From Paraspadella gotoi (lineage: Eukaryota > Chaetognatha), in assembly GCA_051294375.1 (NCBI GenBank), contig CM119268.1, positions 24,026,349-24,090,348 on the forward strand: a stretch of DNA of 64,000 nt. Direction: 5' to 3'. Positions within the stretch are counted from its first letter, which is position 1, and every line of letters begins with the position of its first letter. A program made the position numbers and the translations under genes. A model generated the notes under the pieces. That model was not told the DNA's origin, did no database searches, and worked only from the letters and a program-made list of their open reading frames with translations. Below are positions 24,481 to 35,900 of this stretch, one piece after another.

Positions 24481-26943
24481 CAAGAGGTGGATTCGTGGAC
24501 GGTCCAGACAAAGGGATGACTCCTTCGCCTTGGGATATTTCAATCCCAAGGAAGGGATTCTTTCAAGAGAACATCGTTAAAGTCGAAGTGATGAAGTGAT
24601 AAAATGATAAAGTGATAAAAAAATAAACTGAAGTGATGATATGATTTAATGATAAAATTTTAAAATGATAAATGGCACCACATTTAAGTAAGTAGACAGG
24701 GATTTCTCTCTGGAGGCGTGGGTTCGAATCCCACCACTGGCACCACATTTAAGTAAGTAGACGAGGATTTCAACATGAAACCAAAGTGGAATTTATTTCA
24801 GTATTTGAACAAACGCAAGACGGTGTCAGAATTTGAGACAGAGTGAATCAGTAAAAAAATGGTCAGTATTTTTACAGAGCCATCGGATCATCGACACGGG
24901 CTGGTTTTCCCCCTGGCATGAAGCCCAACTTGTGATTGGTCCAGTCACTTGGTGGTTCGTCCAATTAGAAAGCAGAATCCGACTTCCGATTCTATTTTTG
25001 GTTCCGATTGCATCTGTGATGAGACAATATGAACATGCAATATTTTTTCAAATAAGAATTTAAAAAAATAATTAAAAAAAGACTTTTAATAAAGAAAGAC
25101 AACTTAATCTAGTCTTTTTATTTGTTTATGAAACCATGAAAAATGAAAAGATATTTCGGCTCCAGTTGCATGCCCTAATTAGCACAAATCCGCCCTAAAA
25201 AAAAAGAGATTGTGTGACTCTCACAGGTGCCTCACACATCCGTGATTCATATCTGCTCTCGATGCGGAGGAAGCGGTGAGCAAATCTGCAGCAACTGCGG
25301 CGGCGAAGGACTCCTAATTTGCTACAAGTATAAATTAGATCATTCAAAAAAAATTCGAAGTAGAATTTAATCAAGCTCATAACAATATATTATTTTTTGG
25401 GATGAGGCGCTATGTAGGCAGAGTACTACTATCCGTATCCTATGTGCCTCCTCAGCCCCAATGGAACGGGGAACAAGGCTTGGGGGCTTTTCTGGACCCC
25501 AAGGCGGTTTACGGCCGTTCGCACTCAACCCGCAGAGGAGGTACCATTGGTGATCCATCCGGGTACCAAATGATCAGGTGCTGATGGCTTTAATGAATGA
25601 GCCACTCTGTCACTACTTAGTACTACATTATAGTCGGAGTGAACATTTCGAAATGTAATTGGATTAATTGATTATCTATTATTAAAGCTCTTGGGGTAGC
25701 GGTTAGGAAATGAATTGGCGTTGCTACTTAATTGATTGATTATCTATTAAAGCTGTTGGGGCAGCGGATGGGAAATGGATTGGCCTTGCTACTTCTGTCG
25801 AGGACGTGGTCTAATACGTTGCATTAATTGCATTGGATCTGGCAGAATGTCTTGCCGAGCTTGTCGCGGATGTCGGTAAATCAGTTGTAACTAACCCTAA
25901 CATTATATATTATATTTTAATCTATGTCCCTCAGGCAGTTAAAGTCATCTGTAGAGTTGATCGTGAGATTTCATAATGTTTCATCTAATTGGGTCTACGA
26001 TCGAACAAATCTTCCTTCTCATCTCTTGAAGAAAGCTCACGGGAAGCGCATCTTCGAGCAATGCTTAGAAAGGGTGGCGCCTATTCAGGTCACAAGGTCA
26101 AATGTCTCAAGGTCAAATGTCTCAAGGTCAAAGGTTTAAGTTCAAAGCAAGAAAGCGGATTTTTAAGAGAAGGAAGAAAATCAATGGAAGTTAAATTTTT
26201 TTATTTAACATTAAATTTAAGTTTAAACTTTAATTAAAATGCTTTATTTGTAACTAATCAAGTTAAGTTACGGGCCGCCAAACATTCGAGTTAATTTTTT
26301 AATAATGTAGGTAATTGAATTATTTCTTTTTTTAAAATAAGAATTTTTTTTCATCAGGGATACAAAGTGAATGAGTTGAACCAAGCAAGTTACGAACTTT
26401 TAAATAAACATTACAAGATACAAGAAAAAGAAAGAATTCACTATCAGGTAAACGAAGATATAGCGCAAATGAAAATTTAAAATAAAAAGGCTAATAACAC
26501 ATGATCATTATGTCCCGGGATTGATCCCCAATGCTAATTATCATGCGGGAAGCGTGAAGACGGCCGTAAACCACCTGGAAAACCCTTAGGCTTGGTTCCA
26601 AGCCCAGCATCTGTTCCATGAACGCTAGACAGGGTTTAAGAAGTTGCATATAGCACTATTCAACACACTGAGCGCCTTATCTACATTTTGGTGAATAGAA
26701 TAATAATTAATTAATTAATTAATTAATTTGAAAATAGATAAATAAAAACATACATAAAATTATTAAAAGTTAGATAAGACTTTATTCTTTCCGCAGGGCC
26801 ACCACGTTGATGTTGTCCCGCTGTCAGAAATCGTTGCAGTTGGTCGACGGGATGCAACAGAATTTGTCTTTTGGATTTATGGTTTCGAGAAAAATATTTA
26901 TTTTCCTGATTATCCCGATAAGAGTTGCTGCAGCTGTTCTTGA
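21857..26943 (+). CDS. SSUH2: SSUH2 homologue, CxxC-rich protein (11 exons)
   Basis: Homologue of SSUH2 (C3orf32). Human SSUH2 has been linked to tooth development; its biochemical activity is poorly known. Exons: 21857-22025, 23014-23121, 23351-23479, 23724-23803, 24185-24276, 24485-24587, 25227-25327, 25765-25875, 25935-26088, 26358-26447, 26797-26943; every phase matches, giving 427 residues. The N-terminus (1-90) is Gly/Gln-rich and unconserved. Then come EEEIRDRVVELAQQHQCWGK, YSLDSHCEERKTRWKTVPF and GPDKGMTPSPWDISIP. The Cys module (exons 7-8) contains CSRCGGSG, CSNCGGEG, CYFCRGRG, CINCIGSG and CRAC, a DnaJ-like CxxCxGxG series expected to bind zinc. The C-terminal domain has LPSHLLKKAHGKRIFEQ and ends in a Cys-rich tail SCCSCS, as human SSUH2 ends in a Cys cluster. 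The donor of exon 9 is followed by AAGGTCA repeats, and the acceptor of exon 6 abuts a CTTT tract. Confidence 0.93.
24399..24484 (+). repeat. (CTTT)n tract at a 3' splice site of SSUH2
   Basis: About twenty CTTT units end in CTTTCTCAAG directly before SSUH2 exon 6 (24485). The microsatellite therefore forms the whole polypyrimidine tract of that intron. Confidence 0.95.
24673..24762 (+). other. tRNA-Leu-like 3' half between 25-bp direct repeats
   Basis: About 24700-24745 reads like the 3' half of an eukaryotic tRNA-Leu: variable arm TCTCTCTGGA, then GGCGTGGGTTCGAATCCCAC (T arm with B-box GGTTCGAATCC), an acceptor strand, and an apparent CCA. No matching 5' half with D arm or anticodon is present. 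It is flanked by exact copies of TGGCACCACATTTAAGTAAG plus TAGAC (24673-24697 and 24738-24762). A CCA in genomic DNA suggests reverse transcription of a mature tRNA or a primer-binding-site relic. It sits in SSUH2 intron 6. Confidence 0.65.
25686..25780 (+). repeat. Tandem duplication of an SSUH2 splice-acceptor region
   Basis: The sequence ATTAAAGCTGTTGGGGCAGCGG ending in ATTGGCCTTGCTACTT at the exon 8 acceptor has a diverged upstream copy about 60 bases away (AAAGCTCTTGGGGTAGCGG...GCGTTGCTACTT, 25685-25730). The upstream copy has TAG at the acceptor position, but its downstream frame is interrupted by a stop (AAATGA). It is a decoy or dead partial exon. Confidence 0.7.
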
Positions 26944-27932
26944 CCTTGGAAGAAGCTGCTACAGAATTTGCAGCACCTTTCAGTAATTGTAAAAGAGGAA
27001 TTGCAACAGAATTTGCAGTAATTCGCTTGTGAAGACAAAAAGAATTAGTAAAGTGAATTAAAAAGAGATTTAAAATGAGATTTATGAAGAGATTTTTAAA
27101 GAGACATTAAAATCTACAAACAATTTTAGAATTTGATACTTTTTAAAGCTGTCTGTTCAGACAGTAGTTTAAATTTAATTTAATTAAGTTAGTTAGCTAT
27201 CTGTTTTTGTTCTTATAGCTTTTGAAATATCAAATGTTTGTAGTTGTGCCGCGAGAACTTTGTCATTTTGTCGGTCGTTTGGTCGGTCATTCTGTCGGTC
27301 GTTTGGTCGGTCATTCTGTCGGTCGTTTGGTCCGTCTGTCCCACTTAGGCTTTAAACGCTCATATAAAATTGTATTGTATTGTATTGTATTTATTAATAC
27401 AGCGGGTCCGAGGACCATGGCTCACATTGGTTTTACAAAAACACGCTCATATTAAAGCTCGATTTACCTCGGTTGATCTTTTGTTATTTTTGCTGACATG
27501 GAAAGAATCTCGAAGACAAGCAATTGCGAGCGCTGACTTTTGTTTTAAAAGAAATCGTATTAAAAACAAAAGACATTTTTCCGATCCAGTGCGAGTCGAA
27601 CGCTCTTTGTCCTCAGAATAATAGAAAGAAAGAAAGAAAGTAAGAGAGAAAGAAATAAGGAAAGAAATTCGTTTCTTATTCTTAATAAAAATTTGTTTTA
27701 CTAAATTAAGTTTCTAACAAAAGTTGAAGTAAAGAATAAAAATATTTATGACGAAAACGACGACGAAAACGACGACGATTACGACGACGACGAAATGTGC
27801 AAGATAAGCTTAAAGTGAAAGTAAAGCCTGTCGTCTTAGAAAGAAGAAATAAGGAAAGACAAGACTCGTCGATGAAAAAAGGAGACTTAGAAACAAAGAA
27901 AACCTGAGACTCTGACCGACAAGAAAACGGAA
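26944..27932. other. Intergenic spacer between SSUH2 and the four-domain gene
   Basis: 989 bases. They hold a reverse copy of the GACC element with GTCGGTCGTTTGGTCGGTCA units (27225-27375), short GAAA repeats (about 27620-27645) and GACGAAAAC triplets (27755-27795). No exon was found. The promoter of the next gene presumably lies here, but no core element is recognisable. Confidence 0.6.
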
Positions 27933-29948
27933 ATGGGTCAAGGGTCTTCTCTCAACATTCCTGCTCCCGTTGGAGGCCTACGTTTGTTTTCCATGACCTT
28001 CACTGGAAAATTGGGTCAGTTTGGCTTCTGAGTCAGTTTAGACCCAAACTGACCAGTTTAGATCATTTTCCAATCAGATTATTGAGTCACGTTAAGCTTG
28101 AATATATTCATAAACTCGGGTTACAAACTATTGCTATTAACTATTAATTATTAACTATTGTTAACTTTAAGAAATGTCCTTGGCTAAATTATAATTAATA
28201 TTTATTTTTTCTCTTTAGTTCGAGATTCCGTCTGCCTTCATTATTGCAGAGAGGACGTTATTTCCAGTATAATTGGAATCATCAATGAATTTTGGCCACC
28301 TGGAGTTCAATGGATGGACCTGAGCCAAAGGTTAGACCTTGGAGTTAAATGGGATGGACCTGAGCCAAAGGTTAGACCTTGGAGTTCAATGGATGGACCT
28401 GAGACAAAGGTTAGACTTTGGAGTTAAATGGGATGGACCTGAGCCAAAGGTTAGACTTTGGAGTTCAAGGGATGGATCTGAGCCAAGGTTAGACCTTGGA
28501 GTTCAATGGGATGACTGAGACAAAGGTTAGACCTTGGAGTTAAATGGGATAGACCTGAGCCAAAGGTTAGACCTTGGAGTTCAATGGGATAGTCTTGTGG
28601 AATAATTTGGTTCACTTTCAAAAGATATTAAAATTTTCGAAGTTAGACTTTTAAATAGTAAATTAGATACGCATGATAGTCTGATTGCAAAGAGTCGAAT
28701 GAATTTGCATGTGTGTGGCGGTAAATTCACACCGCCTCACGTCCATCCATCCGTCAGCCAAATCCATTGGCTCAGAGGGGGAACACACCATCCCAGGCGT
28801 AGTGTTCCTTCCACAGTCCTAACGACTTCCCTCTGCGTTGGCAAAGCGAGACCGTCCTAGGGTAACCGCGCCAGTGACTGGAGGCGGTTACTGAGGGTCG
28901 GAAGCCCCAAAGCCACAGTGAGATGCCCCATCTCAATGGTCATCACAGGCAACCCAGCTGTTGCCATAATGTAATCCAGGTTTCATAAACTTTAACTAAA
29001 TTGACTTTCTCTTTTATCTCTCTCTATATAAAAAAATGCTACATTGTACAATTAGCTAATTGATTTTATTCGTTTTTTCAACCAAATTTACTCTTTATGA
29101 CCCTTTTTATTTTCGTTCTCAGGTGATCGGGTTACAGAATCAAACTTAACGGGTCACCTTTTGAAATCTCCGCCGTCGAGGAACTTCCGAGTCCATTTGG
29201 GTCAAAAACCTCATGGCCAACTTTTTTCTTGAAAATGGGAAGAAAAGGTTTGTTCGGAAAAAGGTCAGAATTAAGCAACCGAGTCCCCTCGGTCTGAGAT
29301 AGCAAATTTGATAAATATTTGAATAATTTTTACGTACGTTTCGCCGATTTCAAAAGATAATGTTAAATTGTTACATAATATTAGTATTTTTATATATAAT
29401 TTTATTTAAGGTTGGCAACCCCTCGTCTCGTCCGATCTACGTCGAATGGGTGATGCTTCAACTCTCTTTATGGTCTTGAAGCCAGAAGCCGCCAAGTCTT
29501 TCCAAGAGGCCGACAGAGTCGCCGTTGTCGGTTTACATGAGACGTCAAAACTGCAACTCATTGGCTTAGACGAAGAGACGGTGAGGAATTAGATAATTAA
29601 ATGATTATTTAATTATTAAAAGATTACGGGATTAAATCAAATCGAATTAAATTAAATTAAATTAATTAATGCATTTGAGTCAGTTAATAGATAATCAAGG
29701 GATTAAGTCATTGAAAGATTAAGTGATTAGGTGATTAAGTGATAGAGTGATTAAATGGCTTTGTGATTAGGTGATAAATTGAGTGATTAGGTGATTGAGT
29801 TTAAGGGAGAAAGGGTTTCAATAATAATGTGCTTAAGTGATTATTTATTAACTGATCAAGTTATTTAATTCTTAGGTTGATACTTTACATGTTGTCCTAT
29901 TGGGAACTTGGCACAAAAAAGTCGTCGTGAAGAATTTCACAACTGAAG
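27933..29948 (+). other. Domain copy 1 of the unrecognised gene
   Basis: Exons 1-5. After MGQGSSLNIPAP comes an N-terminal helix-like stretch with EFWPPGVQWMDLSQ, then RIKLNGSPFEI, MGRKGWQPLVSSDLRR, ASTLFMVLKPE and, after about 40 residues, HVVLLGTWHKKVVVKN. It breaks at the 425-base gap. Exon 3 must use the acceptor TTACAG at 29137: the better-looking TTCTCAG 15 bases upstream would put an in-frame TGA right after the junction. Confidence 0.75.
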
Positions 29949-32900
29949 NNNNNNNNNNNNNNNNNNNNNNNNNNNNNNNNNNNNNNNNNNNNNNNNNNNN
30001 NNNNNNNNNNNNNNNNNNNNNNNNNNNNNNNNNNNNNNNNNNNNNNNNNNNNNNNNNNNNNNNNNNNNNNNNNNNNNNNNNNNNNNNNNNNNNNNNNNNN
30101 NNNNNNNNNNNNNNNNNNNNNNNNNNNNNNNNNNNNNNNNNNNNNNNNNNNNNNNNNNNNNNNNNNNNNNNNNNNNNNNNNNNNNNNNNNNNNNNNNNNN
30201 NNNNNNNNNNNNNNNNNNNNNNNNNNNNNNNNNNNNNNNNNNNNNNNNNNNNNNNNNNNNNNNNNNNNNNNNNNNNNNNNNNNNNNNNNNNNNNNNNNNN
30301 NNNNNNNNNNNNNNNNNNNNNNNNNNNNNNNNNNNNNNNNNNNNNNNNNNNNNNNNNNNNNNNNNNNNNNNNNTTACTTTCTGATCACGTGACCCCAGTT
30401 CTGTGTGGTAATACGACACACACATGTACAAGAAGTATTTACTAATACTATATTAGTCTTCTTAAATTAAATTGAGTCAGTATTTCGTGAATGAATCTGC
30501 CTTTAATTAAAGGAGTATTACCCAATTAAAACGTGAGACAGACCGACTGACTGATAAGTGACTTATAGACTCTCACCACGAGTAGTCGCCGCGCAACTAA
30601 AAATATATTTAATTTTGCGCTGATTGATTTTTTTTAGGAGTTCGTGATCGATGGGAGTCCTTGGGGATTGTTGACCAACGAATTAGACGCAATAAGAAGT
30701 AGAATTATTTTATTGAGAATTTTGGAGACAATGGAGGCCATGGTAGGCATAGCCATGGTAGGCATAGCCATGGTCTAGGCATAGCCCCACTCAATGGTAG
30801 GCATAACCCACTCAATTGTTTCCCAAAAGCGCCCAATTTCTGCTAAAATTTTTAAAAATTAATTAAGATATGATTTTCATCTTCAGGGATGGCATCTCAT
30901 CATCAACACGAATGTGAGACCAACAACTGATACTTTGTTCTTTCTTCCTTCACCAGAAAGAGTTCACGTTAAACCAAAGGTCAATGGGTCAAAAGGTCAA
31001 GGGGTCGAGAGGTCATGGGGTCGAGAGGTCATGGGGTCTAAAGGTGAAGAATTCAAAAGGTCAAGGGGTCAAGAAGTCAAAAAGGTTAAGGGTTCACGGG
31101 CTCATTAAGTCAAAGGGTCGAAAGATCAGGGGGTCAAGCAGTTAAGGTGTCACGTGGCAAAGAGGGGTCATTTATAGGTCACGGGGTCAAGTGATCAAAT
31201 AGCTTTCTCAAGTAGCTTTCTCGTTCTGTTAAAGATAAACATTTCTCAAGTCTTTTGTCGTCTTTCTCTCTGTTCACCCTTCACTGTGCAAAANNNNNNN
31301 NNNGTCTTTCTCTCTGTTCAACCTTCACTGTGCAAAAAGGCGGAGTGAAAGTTGCAGATCAAAATTCGAATAGTTGATCATGAACAGTAGGCCGGAACAG
31401 GTTGAAAACTAGAAGTTCTCTCAAATAAATAATGGTTAAGTGACTGTTATAGAATATGAAAATAAAAATAATTTTTAAAATTTATCTTATTGATTAGTGC
31501 ACGGAAGCATTTAAAGATTATTTTATTACTATATAAAGTTTAAATTTAAAAAAAAAATTTTTAATAGATTCTGGTAGAGCTTTAAAAGTTAGATAAAGGT
31601 TATTAATACAACTTTTTAAATTGTTTTTTTGTTTTATTAATTTGTTTTATTGATAAAAATTTTAAAAAACATAAAATTCAACCAATGATGATGATGATGA
31701 TGATGATTTTTTAAGGTTTTTTCTATTTTTAACCAATTTATTTTCAAAATTTTAGAAAATTGTAATACTAACTGTCATTTAACTTTTCAAGCTCTATAAG
31801 AATCCGTTCTTAAAAAATAAAATATAAAAAAAAAATGTTGTCATTTATTATATATTAATAAATATTTAAAAGCTTCAGTGTAACAACCCAATGAACTAAT
31901 TCAAAAAGTTGCATTGAAAATCGATTTAGTAATAGATGGAAAAAAGGAATTTTTTGAGAGAACTAGAAGTTATAAAAAGTGTTCAAATTTGGCCCGCCTT
32001 AATGAACAGTCTTGGACTAAACATTGATATATAAATTTCTTTTTTAAATTTTCCTGCAAAAAGGCGGAGTGTGAAAGTTGCAGATCAAAATTCGAATAGC
32101 TTGATCATGAACAGTAGGCCGGAACAGGTTGAAAACTAGAAGTTCTCTCAAATAAATAATGTTAAGTGTGTTAGGAGAATATTGAAAATAAAAATAATGT
32201 GTTAAAATTTATCTTATTGATTAGTGCACGAAGCATTTAAAGATTATTTTATTACTATATAAAGTTTAAATTTAAAAATAAACAAATTTAATAAACTTCT
32301 GGTAGAGCTTTAAAAGTTAGATAAACAGGACTGTGAGAGAGTCTTGATTGAAAGCTTGCAGGGACCGTGCTATGTAATTATCTTGTAAGAGTGATGGAGG
32401 CCTTAAACCACCAAAGCCTCGTCCAAAGCAGGGCAAGATAGCTTATTTATTAAAATGAATGATAATTTTTATATTGGTTGTACCAATTTCATTAAGGTTA
32501 TTAATACACTTTTAAATTTTTTGTTTTTATTAATTTGTATTGATAAAAATTTTTAAAAAACATAAAAAATTCAACCAAGATGATGATGATGATTTTTTAA
32601 GGTTTTTCTATTTTTAACCAATTTATTGTCAAAAATTTTAGAAAATTGTAATACTAATTGTCATTTAACTTTTCAAGCTCTATAAGAATCCGTTTCTTAA
32701 AAAATAAAATATAAAAAAAATTTTTGTCATTTATTATATATTAATAAATATTTAAAGCTTCAGTGTAACAAACCCAATGAAACTAATTCAAAAAGTTGCA
32801 TTGAAAAGCATTTAGTAATAGATGGAAAAAAGGAATTTTTGAGAGAACTAGAAGTGTATAAAAAGTTGTTCAAATTTGGCCCGCCTTAATGAACAGTCTG

Positions 32901-35900
32901 GACTAACATGATATATAAATTTCTTTTTTAAATTTTTCATTTTCGCATATGCCCATATTTATACATAGTACTTACCATAGAAAAAAATTGTTCTGAGTTT
33001 TAAAAACGGATTCCTATAAAAAAAGTTGATAAAGAAAATTATATAGGACTAAGCTCTGACAAAAAAAGTCAGAGGGTTTTTTTAATATATTCTTGGACCG
33101 GCCAACTGTTAGAATGATGGCAATATTGCTATTTTTAAGTTTCAAAAAAATCCGACCATAAATATAGAAAATATTAACCAAAATCTTCGGCAAAATCCAC
33201 CCCTTCTTTGGAAGATTTTCGCCATATAAGATTTTTTCATGTTGAAAACTCTTTAGAATTCCGACATCTTAGCTCCTCTTTTATCTTTTACCTTATAATA
33301 TAAAAATTTCACCAAAATGGACTAATTCACTTTAACATGATCGTATCTATATTCAAATAACCAAATGAAATGTAAAGAAAATTTTGAGAGCCCTTCAGAC
33401 ATATTGCTATCAGATTCCCTGGATTCGGAAGTTTATTGTAAAATGACAACATACCTTAAATGCGTTGACATTGTATTGAAGTATTGAGAAATCCCTTTAT
33501 TCTTATATATAAAAATTGCATCACAAAATATCTTTCCCGAGCGGAATCCATCTGAATCGAATGGTTCGATGTCAAAATGATGGTAATTTGTCAAGACGAA
33601 AATAACAATGCGAGCCCTTCAGATGCAACAGGATCGGAATCGAGTGTTTCTTACATCTTATTTTCTTACCTGAATTTTCCCAGGCGGCGTTGACATTTAT
33701 TTGTAGTCATTATTTTAACAAAAATCTCCATTGAAAAGTTTCCTCGATTTCTAAGAACGACGTAGACTCCTAAATACNNNNNNNNNNNNNNNNNNNNNNN
33801 NNTCATTTTCGCATATGCCCATATTTATACATAGTACTTACCATAGAAAAAAATTGTTCTGAGTTTTAAAAAGCGGATTCCTATAAAAAGTTGATAAAAG
33901 AAAATTATATAGGACTAAGCTCTGACAAAAAAAGTCAGAGGGTTTTTTTAATATATTCTTGGACCGGCCAATGTATAGAATGATGGCAATATTGCTATTT
34001 TTAAGTTTCAAAAAAATCCGACCATAAATATAGAAAATATTAACCAAAATCTTCGGAAAATCCACCCCTTCTTTGGAAGATTTTCGCCATATAAGATTTT
34101 TTCAGTTGAAAACTCTTTAGAATTCCGATCTTAGCCTCCTCTTTTACTTTTACCTTTAAATAAAAATTTCACCAAAATGGACTAATTCACTTTAACATGA
34201 TCGTATCATATTCAAATAACCAAATGAAATGTAAAGAAAAATTTTGAGAGCCCTTCAGACATATTGCTATCAGATTCCTGAATTCGAAGTTTATTGTAAA
34301 ATGACAACATACCTTAAATGCGTTGACATTGTATTGAAGTTGAGAAATCCCTTTATTTTATATATAAAAATTGCATCACAAAATATCTTTCCCGAGCGAT
34401 CCAGTCCTTTGAAATCGAATGGTTCGCATGTCAAAATGATGGTTATTTGTCAAGAGAAAATAAAATGCGAGCCCTTCAGATTGCAACAGGATCGGAATCG
34501 AGTGTTTCTTACATCTATTCTGTCTTACCTGAATTTTCCCAGGGGCGATTGACATATTTGGTAGTCAGATTTTAACAAAAATCTCCATTGAAAAAGTCTT
34601 CCTCGATTTCTAAGAACGACGTAGACTCCTAAAATATAAGTCTTAATCCAAAAATCAAAAAACCTATACTGTTTTATACTAAATTAATTATAGATTATTT
34701 ATAATAGTTAAATATAAGTCTTAATCAAAAATTCAAAAAACCTATATGTTTTTATACTAAAATTTAATTATAGATTATTTATAATAGTTTTTAGGATTTT
34801 GACCCACTTAATAAAATAATTTTCTTATAAGAGTTATATTTCCTTGAATCAACTTTTCGTGAGGAATTCGAATCTGCTTTTAAAAATAAGAAAAAAAAAC
34901 ATTTTAAAATTTAGACATTTTGTATGTATAAATATGGGCATATGCGAAAATTGAAAAATAAAAATAGAATTATTTTTATTTAAAAATATTCACAGGTACA
35001 AACCTGTTTGTTACCTACTATTCGAATTTTGATTCTACTTGATTTTAATATTTTTGGTTTACTGTGCAACAATGAGAATCCAAAGAGAATCAGGGACCTC
35101 GTGACCATAATTTATGGGTTAGGGTTAAGTATGGGTTTAGGTATGACATAATGGTTCAGGTATGACATAAGGGTTCAGGTATGACATAAAGAGATGATCC
35201 GATTGTCAGTCTTTTCTTTCCTTCTACAGAACACCGTAGTCACCCAACGAGTTCATCCACCAAAATTAAAAGGAAAATCTTCAATGGAAAGTTCATCGGC
35301 GGAGGCTGGGTCGGTAAGAACAAAGGATTCGTCGGCAAGGACAAAGGATTCGTCGGCAAGGACAAAGGATTGGTCGGCAAGGACAAAGGATTGGTCGGCA
35401 AGGACAAAGGATTCGTCGGAAAGGACAAAGGATTCGTCGGAAAGGACAAAGGATACGTCGGCAAAGACGACATCTGTGTCGGCAATGGAGGCTCCCATGC
35501 AATCATGGTCAAGAAAAGAGGTGAGGAAATTGCCAACAGCAAAATTGTAAATATCAAACAGCAAAATTGTATGCAGTGAAACTTTTGAAGCTAAATGAAA
35601 GGATTTTTTTTGTCGGTATTGCGTCGTTTAATTTATGTAGCGAAATTAATTTCAATAGTTAAAATAAGTTATACAGAAAGGGTTATAGAAAGAAAGAAGT
35701 ATAATTAATTTGAGTTTAAAAAATTTCAATATTTATAATAAAGTGATTTTGCTAACCGAATTATTTCAAGAGAGAAAAAAATAGATTTTTACTAGCAACA
35801 TATCTGTTATTATATTAGAATATTCTTTATACTAAAGATGTTTTTACTTTGATTTATTATTTTTATGTTGTGAAAGTAGACAGAAGACAAAACTGTCATC

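Noticed and set aside
24833-25063. 76-codon frame with an apparent acceptor before SHRIID
   Set aside because: It lies in SSUH2 intron 6; the flanking exons (…KVE and VPHTS…) already join in phase and match the family without it.
29123-29137. Acceptor TTCTCAG at 29122 for exon 3 of the four-domain gene
   Set aside because: It would put TGA directly after the junction in the frame set by exon 2; the acceptor at 29137 keeps the frame and the RIKLNGSPF motif.
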